From: Fibrivirga algicola
GTDB lineage: Bacteria > Bacteroidota > Bacteroidia > Cytophagales > Spirosomataceae
Direction of reading: 5' to 3'
NCBI RefSeq assembly: GCF_011742925.1
Contig: NZ_WAEL01000006.1
Span: forward strand, 124,001-188,000
Length of the DNA: 64,000 bases
A model generated the notes under the pieces. That model did no database searches, had not been told where the DNA came from, and was given only the letters and a program-made list of their open reading frames with translations. Shown piece by piece: positions 51,659 through 60,822 of the stretch. Position 1 is the stretch's first letter. Every line of letters starts with the position of its first letter. The translations under genes and the position numbers were made by a program.

Positions 51659-52216
51659 ATGCTCAAGCAACTGATCGATCAATGCCAGCGCGGGAATGCC
51701 TTTGCTCAGCGGCGATTGTACGATCAATACGTAAACCGCCTGCATCGGGTGAGTTTGCGGTACGTTAGGGCCGAGCCGGATGCAGAAGAGGTGCTGATGA
51801 CGGCCTTTCTGAAAATTTTCCGTAGTCTGTCCGACTTTGTTTACCGAGACGATAACGGTTTTGAAGCCTGGATGCGTCGGATTGTGGTCAACGAAGCGCT
51901 ACTGCACCTACGATCGAACCGAACGTTGCCACTTTTTCAAAAGGATGAGTTGACGGTAGAGCCTGTAGCGGATGGCCAGTTGCCTGATGGCGAGCTGGAT
52001 GCTGAACAGATTTATGAATTCATTCGGGAACTGCCGCCGGGCTATCGAACAGTGTTCAATCTCTACGCTATTGAAGGCTACACGCATCGGGAAATTGCCG
52101 GGCAGCTCAACATATCGGAAAACACCTCGAAATCGCAATTGAGCAAGGCGCGGGCACTGCTACAACACTGGTTAACTACGCACGGCTATGAACGAACAGC
52201 AAGGCAAACATCTTGA
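51659..52216 (+). CDS. ECF-family RNA polymerase sigma factor
   Basis: The 185-residue protein has sigma-70 region 2 (RRLYDQYVNRLHRVSLRYV, DAEEVLMTAFLKIFRSL) and region 4 HTH (ELPPGYRTVFNLYAIEGYTHREIAGQL, SENTSKSQLSKARALL). ECF sigma factors direct RNA polymerase to specific promoters, usually held by an anti-sigma factor encoded next to it. The following gene overlaps by 29 bp and encodes a one-helix membrane protein that fits that role. A rho-independent terminator precedes it. Confidence 0.93.
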   Translation: MLKQLIDQCQRGNAFAQRRLYDQYVNRLHRVSLRYVRAEPDAEEVLMTAFLKIFRSLSDFVYRDDNGFEAWMRRIVVNEALLHLRSNRTLPLFQKDELTVEPVADGQLPDGELDAEQIYEFIRELPPGYRTVFNLYAIEGYTHREIAGQLNISENTSKSQLSKARALLQHWLTTHGYERTARQTS

Positions 52217-52958
52217 CGAACTCGTCAGGCAGGCGCTTGACACCACACCCGACGTACCTGTACCGGGCAGCACGTTCGACGCGGGCAAGCTGTGGGAGCA
52301 ACTACGCCCTGAGTTGGCAGCAGAGACCGTCGCATTGGCACCAAAGCGAACAGGTCAAGCACAGCGTGTCCCGATACGGCAGAGTTGGTTGGTTGCTGCT
52401 TCGCTGGCTGGTATTGGTCTAGTCATGAGCTGGCTGCTACGCTCAACACCAAGCCTGAAGGAAACACAGGGCAATCGACAAGCAGACAAGCAAATGGCTG
52501 GCAGTGGCCTGACTCAGTTCCATAAGCGTACCCAGCCGAAACAGGCACCTGTGGTTGAACTTTCAATGAATAATAGGAGTCAAGTTGCTGAAAAACAAAG
52601 AAGTAAGACTCAAAAGTCGATTGGTAGGTCCGTTCATACCACAGATGTAACTGACAATCAATTGACACTATCGACGACCACTGTATTTGCCGACTTGCCC
52701 GTTGCAGAAATCTTGTCAACTGAGCTAACACTGGTTCAGGCACCGCCGGCAGCAGTAGCCCAGAAGACCGTGCCAACGTACCCAAAACGCCGTTTTGCAA
52801 TAGTTCATCAGAATGAACTCCGGGCCGAAGCCGAAACCCGTTCTAAACTCGAACGGAATGACCGCTTTGTTCGGTTGGGTAGCGCACCAGTGAGCGAGGC
52901 CCCGTTGCCTATCGCGCCAACAGAAGAAAAAACCCGTCTGATTATTCCCCTTAACTAA
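52188..52958 (+). CDS. Candidate transmembrane anti-sigma factor
   Basis: The 256-residue protein has an N-terminal cytosolic part (about 1-65, starting MNEQQGKHLDELVRQALDTT), one transmembrane helix (about 67-85, SWLVAASLAGIGLVMSWLL) and a long periplasmic part rich in Gln, Lys, Thr and Val. This is the usual layout of an ECF anti-sigma factor, though the HTH-like zinc motif is absent and I recognise no named domain. It overlaps the sigma gene by 29 bp and is 8 bp from the next gene, so a three-gene operon is likely. Confidence 0.75.
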   Translation: MNEQQGKHLDELVRQALDTTPDVPVPGSTFDAGKLWEQLRPELAAETVALAPKRTGQAQRVPIRQSWLVAASLAGIGLVMSWLLRSTPSLKETQGNRQADKQMAGSGLTQFHKRTQPKQAPVVELSMNNRSQVAEKQRSKTQKSIGRSVHTTDVTDNQLTLSTTTVFADLPVAEILSTELTLVQAPPAAVAQKTVPTYPKRRFAIVHQNELRAEAETRSKLERNDRFVRLGSAPVSEAPLPIAPTEEKTRLIIPLN

Positions 52959-52966
52959 CTCATTTC

Positions 52967-54118
52967 ATGAATAGTGTAGTCAAAATGGCGTTGTTGCTCA
53001 CAGGCCTGTCTGGTACCGCTATGGCCCAGCAAACTCAATTAACGGTTCCGGACAATACACCTAACCGGAAGGAGCGAGCCGCCAGCTATGCCCTTAGAGC
53101 GCATCTGAGTACGCCCGGAAACCGCCGCAATTTCGAAGGAACGAGTCATATAGAAGTGAGGCTGAGCAAACAGGCTGCGCTACTCATTGGCTTCAACCGC
53201 TATGCGCAGGTACGTGCCCGTCAAAATATCGACTCGGTGTTGCGGCTGTTCGTGACCGACTACGCTCAGGTCAGGGATAGCGCCGTGGTAGGTACGTCGG
53301 GGCTGCGCTTTACCTACCGCCTTAGCGCTACGGCCCGCGTCATCGACCAGCGAACTACGTCCCCGAATTTTACGTCGTTCCAGTTTAGCGTCGGCGAGCC
53401 ACCTGCGCTGCTTAAACTTCGTCAGGACACCTTGCGGGTGCTGTGGGAAAACCCCGGCCAGCGAACACCATATCACCAGTTTGCGGTGTATTTACTGCTC
53501 AATTCTATCGATGATATTACTCAACTGCTGGCTGAAGGGGGCGTGAATGCCCGGCTGCAAACGGCTCTTGATAATGTGCAGAGTTACAAAAACCATGACC
53601 TTACCAACCCAAAAATGGCCTTCAATCTGGTACAAACTAACCAGCGCGAGTACCAGTTTATCAATCCCGGACTGGCCCGGGGTCCGTTTATTAGCTTACA
53701 ACCCAGTCTGGGTGTGGGGCTGATCCGCAACCAACTGGCTCCATCGCTTAGCTTCAGTGCCGAGTTTATCCCGAGCCGATACCACACGGTGGGGTATTCC
53801 GTGAATTACCTGTCTACGTTCTTTTTTCAAAACCCTGCTGATGGTCAGGCGGCTGTGTTCCGCACTGATTTTCTGAACATAGGCCTAACGTTTTATTACA
53901 GCAAGGCCAATAACTTGGAAGGCGACTTTAGTCGGGTGTTGGCGGGCTTTTATGCGGGTATTCCAGTATACCGGTCGGGTAATCAATTCGCAAAGGATGC
54001 CATTCGGTTGAGTGGTACAATCTATCAGAAAGGATTTCTTAAGATTCAGCCAGAGATTTATATGAATGGCTTTTTCAAACAAGTGTACCCAGGCGTGCGG
54101 ATCGGTTTCGGGTTGTAA
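52967..54118 (+). CDS. Secreted outer-membrane-like protein of unknown function
   Basis: The 383-residue protein has a signal peptide (MNSVVKMALLLTGLSGTAMAQ). The last third (about 220-383) has alternating strands ending in aromatic residues (ISLQPSLGVGLIRNQ, LNIGLTFYYSK, VYPGVRIGFGL) like an outer-membrane beta-barrel. The first part resembles no domain I know. It is the third gene of the sigma factor operon, so it may be the regulated envelope target or a sensor, which is an inference. A short hairpin (GGCACT/AGTGCC at 54126-54143) follows the stop but has no T-run. Confidence 0.72.
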   Translation: MNSVVKMALLLTGLSGTAMAQQTQLTVPDNTPNRKERAASYALRAHLSTPGNRRNFEGTSHIEVRLSKQAALLIGFNRYAQVRARQNIDSVLRLFVTDYAQVRDSAVVGTSGLRFTYRLSATARVIDQRTTSPNFTSFQFSVGEPPALLKLRQDTLRVLWENPGQRTPYHQFAVYLLLNSIDDITQLLAEGGVNARLQTALDNVQSYKNHDLTNPKMAFNLVQTNQREYQFINPGLARGPFISLQPSLGVGLIRNQLAPSLSFSAEFIPSRYHTVGYSVNYLSTFFFQNPADGQAAVFRTDFLNIGLTFYYSKANNLEGDFSRVLAGFYAGIPVYRSGNQFAKDAIRLSGTIYQKGFLKIQPEIYMNGFFKQVYPGVRIGFGL

Positions 54119-54125
54119 CGGACCT

Positions 54126-54143
54126 GGCACTGTGTAGAGTGCC
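54126..54143. other. Small hairpin after the sigma-factor operon
   Basis: GGCACT and AGTGCC around a 6-bp loop, 7 bp after the stop codon. No T-run follows, so terminator activity is uncertain. Confidence 0.4.
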
Positions 54144-54257
54144 GAAGCAGGAAAGGCCGCTCACTTTGGCATTGCAGACATCTCAACAAGTTACCGTCCG
54201 GTATAAACCGATGGACTACTTACCAGGTTAGGTAGTGACAACGGTACGGGAGAAAAC

Positions 54258-55199
54258 ATGCAATTTTGGGGTAACGAGCAGGCTGAATTTTTTGAGACAA
54301 TCTTGTTTCAGCATCTTGGTGAGCCGGTAGAAGTGCTCGATACACAGTTTTTAAATGGTGGCGATATCAATACGGCGGCGAGGGTGTTTACCTCGCTGGG
54401 TACGTTCTTCGTGAAGTGGAATCAGGCTAACCTGAGCGGAATCGGGCGGCAGCGGATCAATGAGGCAATGCCCGATGGTGACGATCTGTTTGCCGTAGAA
54501 GCCAAAGGGCTGTCGCTCCTGCGCGATGTGAACGCGATACGGGTACCCACTGAAGTAGGCTACGGTCGGCAGGGCGACCAGGCCTACCTGATCCTGGAAT
54601 ACATTGAGTCGGGCACTGCCGGGCTGCTGGGAGCGCCCACGGCCTATTGGGTTAAGCTGGGTCACCAACTCGCGGAACTACATGCCCACACGCAACCGCA
54701 GTTCGGGCTTTGTTATGATAATTTCATAGGTACGTTGCCCCAGCGCAACACCTTGATGGCCAACGGTTGTGACTTCTTTTTTGAGCATCGGCTACTACCG
54801 CAGGCGGGGCAGGCGCTGTATAATGGGCTGCTGGCGAAAAAACAGTATGAAGCCCTCTTTCGCCTCCGTGACCAACTGTCCAACCTGCTCCCGGCCGACC
54901 GGCCGGCGTTACTCCACGGTGATCTCTGGACGGGCAATGTGCTCATTACCGAAACAGGCCAACCGGCACTCGTTGACCCGGCGGTCTATTATGGCCTTCG
55001 CGAGGCCGAGTTAGCGTTTACATACCTGTTCGGTGGGTTCGATACCCATTTTTACGAGGCCTATGCCGAGCTGTTTCCTCTTGAACCAGGCTTCGCTGAA
55101 CGCATTCCCATTTATAATCTGTACCCGCTACTGGTACATGTCAATCTGTTTGGTTCCGGGTACGTGTCCGGCGTTGAGCGGGTGCTGAATCGTTTTTAA
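54258..55199 (+). CDS. Fructosamine kinase-family protein
   Basis: The 313-residue protein is a fructosamine/ketosamine-3-kinase family (FN3K, kinase-like fold) enzyme, which phosphorylates the sugar part of glycated amines so that it comes off. Landmarks: NGGDINTAARV near the N-terminus, FFVKWNQ with the ATP-binding Lys, LILEYIESG, and the catalytic LLHGDLWTGNVL and ALVDPAVYYGLREAEL. The usual length is about 290. Preceded by 139 bp with no recognised terminator. Confidence 0.9.
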   Translation: MQFWGNEQAEFFETILFQHLGEPVEVLDTQFLNGGDINTAARVFTSLGTFFVKWNQANLSGIGRQRINEAMPDGDDLFAVEAKGLSLLRDVNAIRVPTEVGYGRQGDQAYLILEYIESGTAGLLGAPTAYWVKLGHQLAELHAHTQPQFGLCYDNFIGTLPQRNTLMANGCDFFFEHRLLPQAGQALYNGLLAKKQYEALFRLRDQLSNLLPADRPALLHGDLWTGNVLITETGQPALVDPAVYYGLREAELAFTYLFGGFDTHFYEAYAELFPLEPGFAERIPIYNLYPLLVHVNLFGSGYVSGVERVLNRF

Positions 55200-55227
55200 G
55201 ACGTTGTCAACCCATTGTACTCGTTTA

Positions 55228-55256
55228 TTGTTGTTCTGGTAAATGGTGTAATTTTG
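55228..55256 (+). promoter_or_regulatory. Promoter of the 55280 gene
   Basis: TTG at 55228-55230 and TAATTTTG at 55249-55256 are 18 bp apart, a good Bacteroidota promoter. The leader to ATG 55280 is about 20 bp. Confidence 0.62.
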
Positions 55257-55279
55257 GTTGTACCACTTCGATCAGCACT

Positions 55280-56812
55280 ATGTACGAAAAAAATATAGGC
55301 ACTAAACAGAAAGCGTTGCGTATAAATCTCGACCGACGGATCTACGGCTCATTTGCCGAAATCGGGGCGGGGCAGGAAACGGCAGCGATCTTTTTTAAAG
55401 CGGGTGGCGCGTCGGGCACAGTAGCCAAAACGATGTCGGCCTATGATATGACCTTCAGCGACGCGATCTACGGTACCGAAGTAAGCGGCAGGTACGTCGT
55501 TGAGTCGCGGCTGATGAAGATGCTCAACAAGGAGTATAGCCTACTTGAAAAACGCCTGTCGGAAAAGCGCGGTGCCGACACTACCTTCTTTGCGTTTGCC
55601 AACACCGTTGTGGCGCTCAATTACCAGAAGACCAACGAAGGCCATGGCTGGCTGGGCTGCCGTTTTCAAAGCGATCCGCTATCGCCGCCCAACGATGTTG
55701 TCATCCACGTTCGTCTGCTCGATAATGAGAACTTACTGCAGCAGCAAACGCTGGGCATTATCGGGGTGAACCTGATTTACGCCTGTTTTTATTACGCCAA
55801 ATCGCCCGAAACGCTGGTATTGTCCCTGATGGACGACCTGTCGCCCGAGCGGATTCAGATTGATACGATTCGCTGCGGCGGCCCGGACTTTGCTCATGTC
55901 GATAACCGGCTGATGAGCTTGTATCTGGTGAAAAACGGTTTTACCGATGCGGCACTGTTTGGCCCCGATGGGCAGGTACTACAGCCGAAGGAGGCGCTTT
56001 ATAAGAAGAACGTAGTGGTGATGCGCGGGCGGCTCCGGCCGGTGACCAATGTGCAGCTCGACATGATTGATAACGGGTTAAAGCAGTTTCTGGAGGAGCC
56101 CGATGTAGACGAGAGCCGGGTAATGATGATCTCCGAACTGACGCTGCATAACCTAAAAGCCAACGAACAGGGAATCGATGAGAAGGATTTTCTGGATCGG
56201 GTCGATATTCTATGCGGGTTGGGGCAAACCGTGATGATCTCGAATTACCACGAGTATTATCGCCTGGTCGCCTATCTCTCGCGCCTGACCCGGTTGAAGA
56301 TCGGGCTCATTATGGGTATCCCGAATCTGGAATATATTTTCGAGGAAGACCACTACAACTTCCTGCCGGGTGGTATTCTGGAGTCGTTTGCTACGTTGTT
56401 TAGCCGGAAGGTGAAGCTGTTTGTGTACCCCACCTTCCGGGATGGACAGATTTATTCCTGCGCTCAGTTTCAGTTGCCGCCCCATCTGGAGCCGCTGTTT
56501 CAGTACCTTAAGAGCAACGATAAAATCGAAGACATTACTGATTACAACGAGCAGAACCTGCACATTTCAACCGATCACGTGCTGGAAATGATCCAGGCGG
56601 GTGAAGACGGCTGGGAGTTGATGGTTCCGGCCAATGTGGCGCAGCAGATCAAGGCGAACTGCCTCTTCGGTTATCCCTGTGAAGTGGAATATACGCCCAT
56701 CAGTGTGCAGATTAAGCAGGCGGTTGAGCATGGGGAGCTACGGAGCGAACCAGCTAACGGGCAACCGAGCCCGCTTCTTTCGCCCGCTGCGACAAGCGTT
56801 GCAACACAATAA
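55280..56812 (+). CDS. Large conserved cytosolic protein of unknown function
   Basis: The 510-residue protein has no signal peptide. Sequence blocks such as RIYGSFAEIGAGQETAAIFF, KTMSAYDMTFSDAIYG and HGWLGCRFQ are ones I associate with a family widespread in Bacteroidota, Verrucomicrobia and cyanobacteria, often mislabelled TonB-dependent receptor or adenylyltransferase; I do not know its function. It is not a receptor: no barrel or plug region is visible. The last 25 residues are a Ser/Pro/Thr tail and overlap the 3' end of the convergent HdeD-like gene. Confidence 0.78.
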   Translation: MYEKNIGTKQKALRINLDRRIYGSFAEIGAGQETAAIFFKAGGASGTVAKTMSAYDMTFSDAIYGTEVSGRYVVESRLMKMLNKEYSLLEKRLSEKRGADTTFFAFANTVVALNYQKTNEGHGWLGCRFQSDPLSPPNDVVIHVRLLDNENLLQQQTLGIIGVNLIYACFYYAKSPETLVLSLMDDLSPERIQIDTIRCGGPDFAHVDNRLMSLYLVKNGFTDAALFGPDGQVLQPKEALYKKNVVVMRGRLRPVTNVQLDMIDNGLKQFLEEPDVDESRVMMISELTLHNLKANEQGIDEKDFLDRVDILCGLGQTVMISNYHEYYRLVAYLSRLTRLKIGLIMGIPNLEYIFEEDHYNFLPGGILESFATLFSRKVKLFVYPTFRDGQIYSCAQFQLPPHLEPLFQYLKSNDKIEDITDYNEQNLHISTDHVLEMIQAGEDGWELMVPANVAQQIKANCLFGYPCEVEYTPISVQIKQAVEHGELRSEPANGQPSPLLSPAATSVATQ

Positions 56813-57323
56813 TAAGAATGCCCAGCACAATTGGGAAAAAGCCCGTGATACCCAGTGAATCGAACAAACCAATAGGACGAAGCAGTATGTCGAATGCCAT
56901 ATAGCCGGTTGTAAGCACGATCAGAAAATGGATTACCTTGGCGGCCAGCGATGAGCCTCCCTGCATCAGGGCTACATACATGGCCTGCACCGACTGTAGA
57001 AACGCAAAGAATATGGCCCAAAACCCCAGCATATCGACAAAGCTTTTGAGGCCACTGGCGGCAGAAAAGATAAATACGAGTCCAAAAGCAAGGTCGTTGA
57101 GCCCGTGTAGCAGACTCCAGATGTTATTGGCATCGGCCTGACGGTTGGTGAAACCATAGCCAAACCCAACCAGGCCTGCCAGTAGTGTCAGCACACCGAC
57201 GATCCGCCCGGAAGCAGGCGAGAACGAATTGGCGAACAGAAAGAGCGCACCACCCATGAGGATGTAGAAAACGCCCCGGGCGGTTAGCATCCACCCATTT
57301 CGAAGCTGTTGAGGGTTATTCAT
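56754..57323 (-). CDS. HdeD-family (DUF308) membrane protein
   Basis: ATG 57323 gives a 189-residue inner-membrane protein with six transmembrane helices; longer in-frame forms add an unrelated lead. It matches HdeD/DUF308: GWMLTARGVFYILMGGALF, GVLTLLAGLVGFGYGF, SLLHGLNDLAFGLVFIFSA. E. coli HdeD takes part in acid resistance; others are unassigned. Its 3' end overlaps the 55280 gene by 59 bp in antiparallel orientation. It is divergent from the ATE-like gene. Confidence 0.8.
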   Translation of the reverse strand: MNNPQQLRNGWMLTARGVFYILMGGALFLFANSFSPASGRIVGVLTLLAGLVGFGYGFTNRQADANNIWSLLHGLNDLAFGLVFIFSAASGLKSFVDMLGFWAIFFAFLQSVQAMYVALMQGGSSLAAKVIHFLIVLTTGYMAFDILLRPIGLFDSLGITGFFPIVLGILIIVLQRLSQRAKEAGSVAR

Positions 57324-57510
57324 GATCGTTTGTTGTTTATACGTTAAAAACCTATGTCTATGGACTTTGTTTGTCCTTTTTAAGCCTTGCGTTCGGGATG
57401 GTATATTGCCGCCGAAAGGAGCGAACGGCGCATACGGGGCTGCTCTTTTCCTGATTACCGAGTAATTGACTGAGCCAACTGGCCTCGTGCCACCTAGGAC
57501 AACGTAGTTC

Positions 57511-58179
57511 ATGATTGACGGAAGCAGGCTGGACATGTTCCTGGGCCTTGGGTATTTCAGAATGCAGCAACAGATCTTCACCTGTCGGTACGTGCATTTC
57601 GACGAGGTACGTTACCCGGTACACTGGCTGCGAATCAACCTGGCGATGGCGACATTGGGCCCCAAGCAAAGCCGGTTGTTTCGGATCAACAGTCACCTGA
57701 CCAGCACCGTAAAGCCCCTCGTTATTACGCACGAACTCGAATCGCTCTATGATGAATATTGGAATAGTCTGGATTTCGACGCCCCTTACTCAGTAGAGGC
57801 CTGCTTGATGGACGGTAGCCACCAAACGGCGTTCGATACGTACGTGATTGAACTGCGGGATCAGGATAGGCTAGTCGCCGCCGGTATTTTTGACAATGGC
57901 GACCGGACTATTGCGGGAATCATGAATTTTTACCATCCCGATTACCACCGGCAAAGCCTGGGTAAGTACCTGATGTTATTGAAGATGCAATACGCCCAGC
58001 AACAGCAGAAAGACTATTATTATCCCGGCTATCTGATAGGTCATTACCCCAAGTTCGACTATAAGTTATTTGCCTGCCAGGCGGCCACCGAGGTTTACGA
58101 TGCGCTTACCGGAAGCTGGTTCCCCTTTTCGTGGGAGACCGCGCAGAAGCTGGAAGCCACATTATTAAACGACGAATAG
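57511..58179 (+). CDS. Arginyl/leucyl-tRNA-protein transferase-like protein (ATE/Bpt type)
   Basis: The 222-residue protein resembles the C-terminal domain of ATE1/Bpt aminoacyl-tRNA-protein transferases, a GNAT-like fold that adds an amino acid to protein N-termini for N-degron degradation. Blocks: DFDAPYSVEACLMDGS (substrate loop), LVAAGIFDNGDRTIAGIMNFYHPDY, QSLGKYLMLLKMQYA and DYYYPGYLIGHYPKFDYKLF, matching the YYY.GY.I...P...YK motif. The N-terminal part (LGLGYFRMQQQIFTC) shows only a single Cys and lacks the CxC/CC pattern of typical ATE_N. No ClpS or Aat gene is nearby. It is divergent from the HdeD-like gene. Confidence 0.8.
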   Translation: MIDGSRLDMFLGLGYFRMQQQIFTCRYVHFDEVRYPVHWLRINLAMATLGPKQSRLFRINSHLTSTVKPLVITHELESLYDEYWNSLDFDAPYSVEACLMDGSHQTAFDTYVIELRDQDRLVAAGIFDNGDRTIAGIMNFYHPDYHRQSLGKYLMLLKMQYAQQQQKDYYYPGYLIGHYPKFDYKLFACQAATEVYDALTGSWFPFSWETAQKLEATLLNDE

Positions 58180-58183
58180 CTTG

Positions 58184-60064
58184 TCAGGCCTTCCCTTTTG
58201 CTTCAAGTACCAGACTGGTATCATCCCAGCCCTCCTCAATGGTTAGGCTGGGTGAATTCCGATCGGCCTGGATCAGCCGTTCCAGTTCGTCCATCGTTTC
58301 TCGGGCGGCCGTTACGTAATCATCTTCGTTCCGAATGGCCGAAAGGCGTTTCAGCGTTCGCTCATCGTGAACAAAGAACGTTTTGGCCGCCCGTGTTGCT
58401 TCATGCGACCGATGCCCGAGCAGCGTAAGCGCATCGACCCCAACACGGAGGCTGGTGTCCAGCGTTTCGCGGTAAATGTGCAGCATACCGGCATTCATCA
58501 GATCATAGGCATCGTATCGATTGGTCGAGCGAACCAGAATATGCAGGTTTGGGAAGTGCTTCTTCACGGTTTCGATCAGTTCCAGTCGTTTTTCAGCGTC
58601 GCTGATGGCGATGACAATGATTTTGGCTTTGGCTGCTCCGGCAATATCGAGCAGGTCGTGGCGGCTGGCATCACCATAGTATACTTTGAAGCCCATACGC
58701 CGCAGCCAGGTCACGTTGTCGCTGTCTACGTCGAGTACGGTGGTGCCTACGTTGTTGGCTTGCAAAAAGCGCCCTATGGTGTTGCCAAAGTGGCCATAAC
58801 CAGCAATGATCACCGGGTTTTCTTCGGCCGCCACGTCGCTTTCGCGTTCGTCTTCTTTTTTCACGCCCAATTTCGATAGCAGCAGCTTTTCGTTCAGCAA
58901 CATGAACAGGGGTGTGAAAGCCATAGTAATCGCTACCACCGCCGTCATGATATCGGTGATCGCTGTCGGCAGAATACCTTCCTGCGCCGTAAAGCTGAAT
59001 AGAACAAATGCGAACTCGCCTACCTGGCAAAGACCAAAACTGAAAATGAGATTTTGCTCAGTCGACAGCCCGAACCACCGGCCCAAACTGAGCAGCACCA
59101 CTAGTTTGCACAGCATAAGGGCCACAACCAACCCGAAGATGAGCAACGGATTGGCCATAATCAGCTGGAAATCGATGGATGCGCCGACCGCGATAAAAAA
59201 TAGCCCCAGTAATAAGCCCTTAAATGGGTCTATGTCGCTTTCCAGCTCATGGCGGTATTCGCTGTTGGCCAGCACCACGCCCGCCAGAAACGTACCCAGC
59301 GCCGGGCTGAGCCCTACCGTTGTCATCAGCACGGCTATGCCCACCACCAGTAGCAGGGCCGTAGCGGTAAAGAGCTCGCGCATACCTGTTTTGGCGACGA
59401 TACGAAACAGCGGGGGAGTGAGGTAACGGCCGGTAATGATGATGAGCGCAACTGAACCCAGCAATACAAGCGGCTGTAGCCAGGTGGGCAACGAATCGAT
59501 CAGGCTACCGGTGCTGTGTCCGCCTGTTTGCTGCGCTACGGCCGGGGCGGTAGCCAGCAGCGGAAACAACGCCAGCATCGGAATAACCGCAATATCCTGA
59601 AAGAGCAAAACGGCAAATGACCCTTGCCCGGCGGCGCTCTGCATCAGGCCTTTCTCGTTGAGCGATTGCAAGACAATGGCCGTCGACGACATGGCGATGA
59701 TCATGCCCAGCACCAGGGCCTGCTGCCAACTAATGCCAACCAGCAAAGCCCCACCAGCTACCACCACTGATGTGACGCCGATTTGAAAGCCACCCATACC
59801 CAGAATTGACTTGCGCAAACGCCACAGCCGCGACGGTTCAAGTTCCAGACCGATCACAAAGAGCATCATCACCACGCCAAATTCGGCAAAGTGCATAATG
59901 TCGGTGCCTTCATGGCCGATGAATTCCAGGCCGGCGGGCCCGATCAACACGCCCGCCAGTAAGTAGCCCAACACTGAACCCAGCCCTACTTTTTTGGCAA
60001 TAGGCACCATAATGACGGCGGCGGCCAGGTAGACCATTGCCTGAAAGAAAAACGATTCCTGCAT
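58184..60064 (-). CDS. CPA2-family K+/H+ antiporter, KefC-like
   Basis: The 626-residue protein has about 12-13 transmembrane helices (about 1-385; e.g. KVGLGSVLGYLLAGVLIGP and ALVLGMIIAMSSTAIVLQSL) and a TrkA_N/RCK domain with NAD-binding VIIAGYGHFGNTIGRFLQANN (about 415-435) and DSDNVTWLRRMG. This matches CPA2 efflux antiporters such as KefC/KefB, which in E. coli are gated by glutathione adducts and help protect the cytoplasm from electrophiles. The upstream gene encodes a KefF-like protein 33 bp away, the same order as in E. coli, so the pair is probably functional together. Confidence 0.92.
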   Translation of the reverse strand: MQESFFFQAMVYLAAAVIMVPIAKKVGLGSVLGYLLAGVLIGPAGLEFIGHEGTDIMHFAEFGVVMMLFVIGLELEPSRLWRLRKSILGMGGFQIGVTSVVVAGGALLVGISWQQALVLGMIIAMSSTAIVLQSLNEKGLMQSAAGQGSFAVLLFQDIAVIPMLALFPLLATAPAVAQQTGGHSTGSLIDSLPTWLQPLVLLGSVALIIITGRYLTPPLFRIVAKTGMRELFTATALLLVVGIAVLMTTVGLSPALGTFLAGVVLANSEYRHELESDIDPFKGLLLGLFFIAVGASIDFQLIMANPLLIFGLVVALMLCKLVVLLSLGRWFGLSTEQNLIFSFGLCQVGEFAFVLFSFTAQEGILPTAITDIMTAVVAITMAFTPLFMLLNEKLLLSKLGVKKEDERESDVAAEENPVIIAGYGHFGNTIGRFLQANNVGTTVLDVDSDNVTWLRRMGFKVYYGDASRHDLLDIAGAAKAKIIVIAISDAEKRLELIETVKKHFPNLHILVRSTNRYDAYDLMNAGMLHIYRETLDTSLRVGVDALTLLGHRSHEATRAAKTFFVHDERTLKRLSAIRNEDDYVTAARETMDELERLIQADRNSPSLTIEEGWDDTSLVLEAKGKA

Positions 60065-60097
60065 GTGCGTAGTGAGTTGAGTAGATGGCGGTACTGC

Positions 60098-60697
60098 TTA
60101 GTGGTTCGAGGAAACAACTAACTCATTGATATACTGGGTGCCGGATAGTTCATCGGCAGTGAACTGGTCGTTGGCCAGTGCCGACAGCACAGCACAGTAC
60201 TGATCGCCATACACATCGAGTTGCTCATCGGTAAGCCGGTGTGTGGCGTGAATGACGAAGGGCGGCAGGTACGTCATCTTACACAGGTGCGCTGTTTGAT
60301 CGAAGGGGGCCAGAAATTGGTTGATCGTAAATCGATTCGTGCCCGTTGGACTGTAGGCCTGCTGGCTACCACCGCACGAAATGGCGTTCATCATTTTCTT
60401 ACCGGCCAGTGCCTGCCCCCGAGACCCATATGCCCAGTTATGCTCCAGGACCAGATCGAACCACTGTTTGATGATAGCCGGGCTGCTATACCAATAAAAC
60501 GGGTGCTGCAAAACGATTATATCATGACTCAACAGCAGGCGTTGCTCCCGGTCTACGTTGATGTATAGATCGGGGTACTGCTCGTACAAATCGTTGATGG
60601 TCACGTCTTTCAGCGACGAACAATGGGTGAGCAGGCGCGCGTGGATCCTGGACTTACTCAGGATGGGATGGGCAAACTGAATGAGCACTTTAGCCAT
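60098..60697 (-). CDS. KefF/MdaB-like NAD(P)H-dependent flavin oxidoreductase
   Basis: The 199-residue flavodoxin-like protein starts MAKVLIQFAHPILSKSR and shows HDIIVLQHPFYWYSSPAIIKQW and SCGGSQQAYSPTGTNRFT, typical of the NQO1/KefF/MdaB family of quinone reductases. In E. coli, KefF activates the KefC antiporter. Being directly upstream of the KefC-like gene on the same strand supports the same role, while quinone reductase activity alone cannot be ruled out. Confidence 0.9.
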   Translation of the reverse strand: MAKVLIQFAHPILSKSRIHARLLTHCSSLKDVTINDLYEQYPDLYINVDREQRLLLSHDIIVLQHPFYWYSSPAIIKQWFDLVLEHNWAYGSRGQALAGKKMMNAISCGGSQQAYSPTGTNRFTINQFLAPFDQTAHLCKMTYLPPFVIHATHRLTDEQLDVYGDQYCAVLSALANDQFTADELSGTQYINELVVSSNH

Positions 60698-60822
60698 AAT
60701 AGCGTTGTGGGCAGACTAAATAAGACCTGCCCAGAGAATGGAGAGGGTACTTCCTTTGACCGATGAAAGAGAATTCCTGACCGGGTTAGTTCCTGACTAG
60801 CGGGCCAGCCGGCCCCGGCGAG

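Noticed and set aside
57358-57732. 124-codon minus-strand frame
   Set aside because: It is antisense to the ATE-like gene and lacks any family features.
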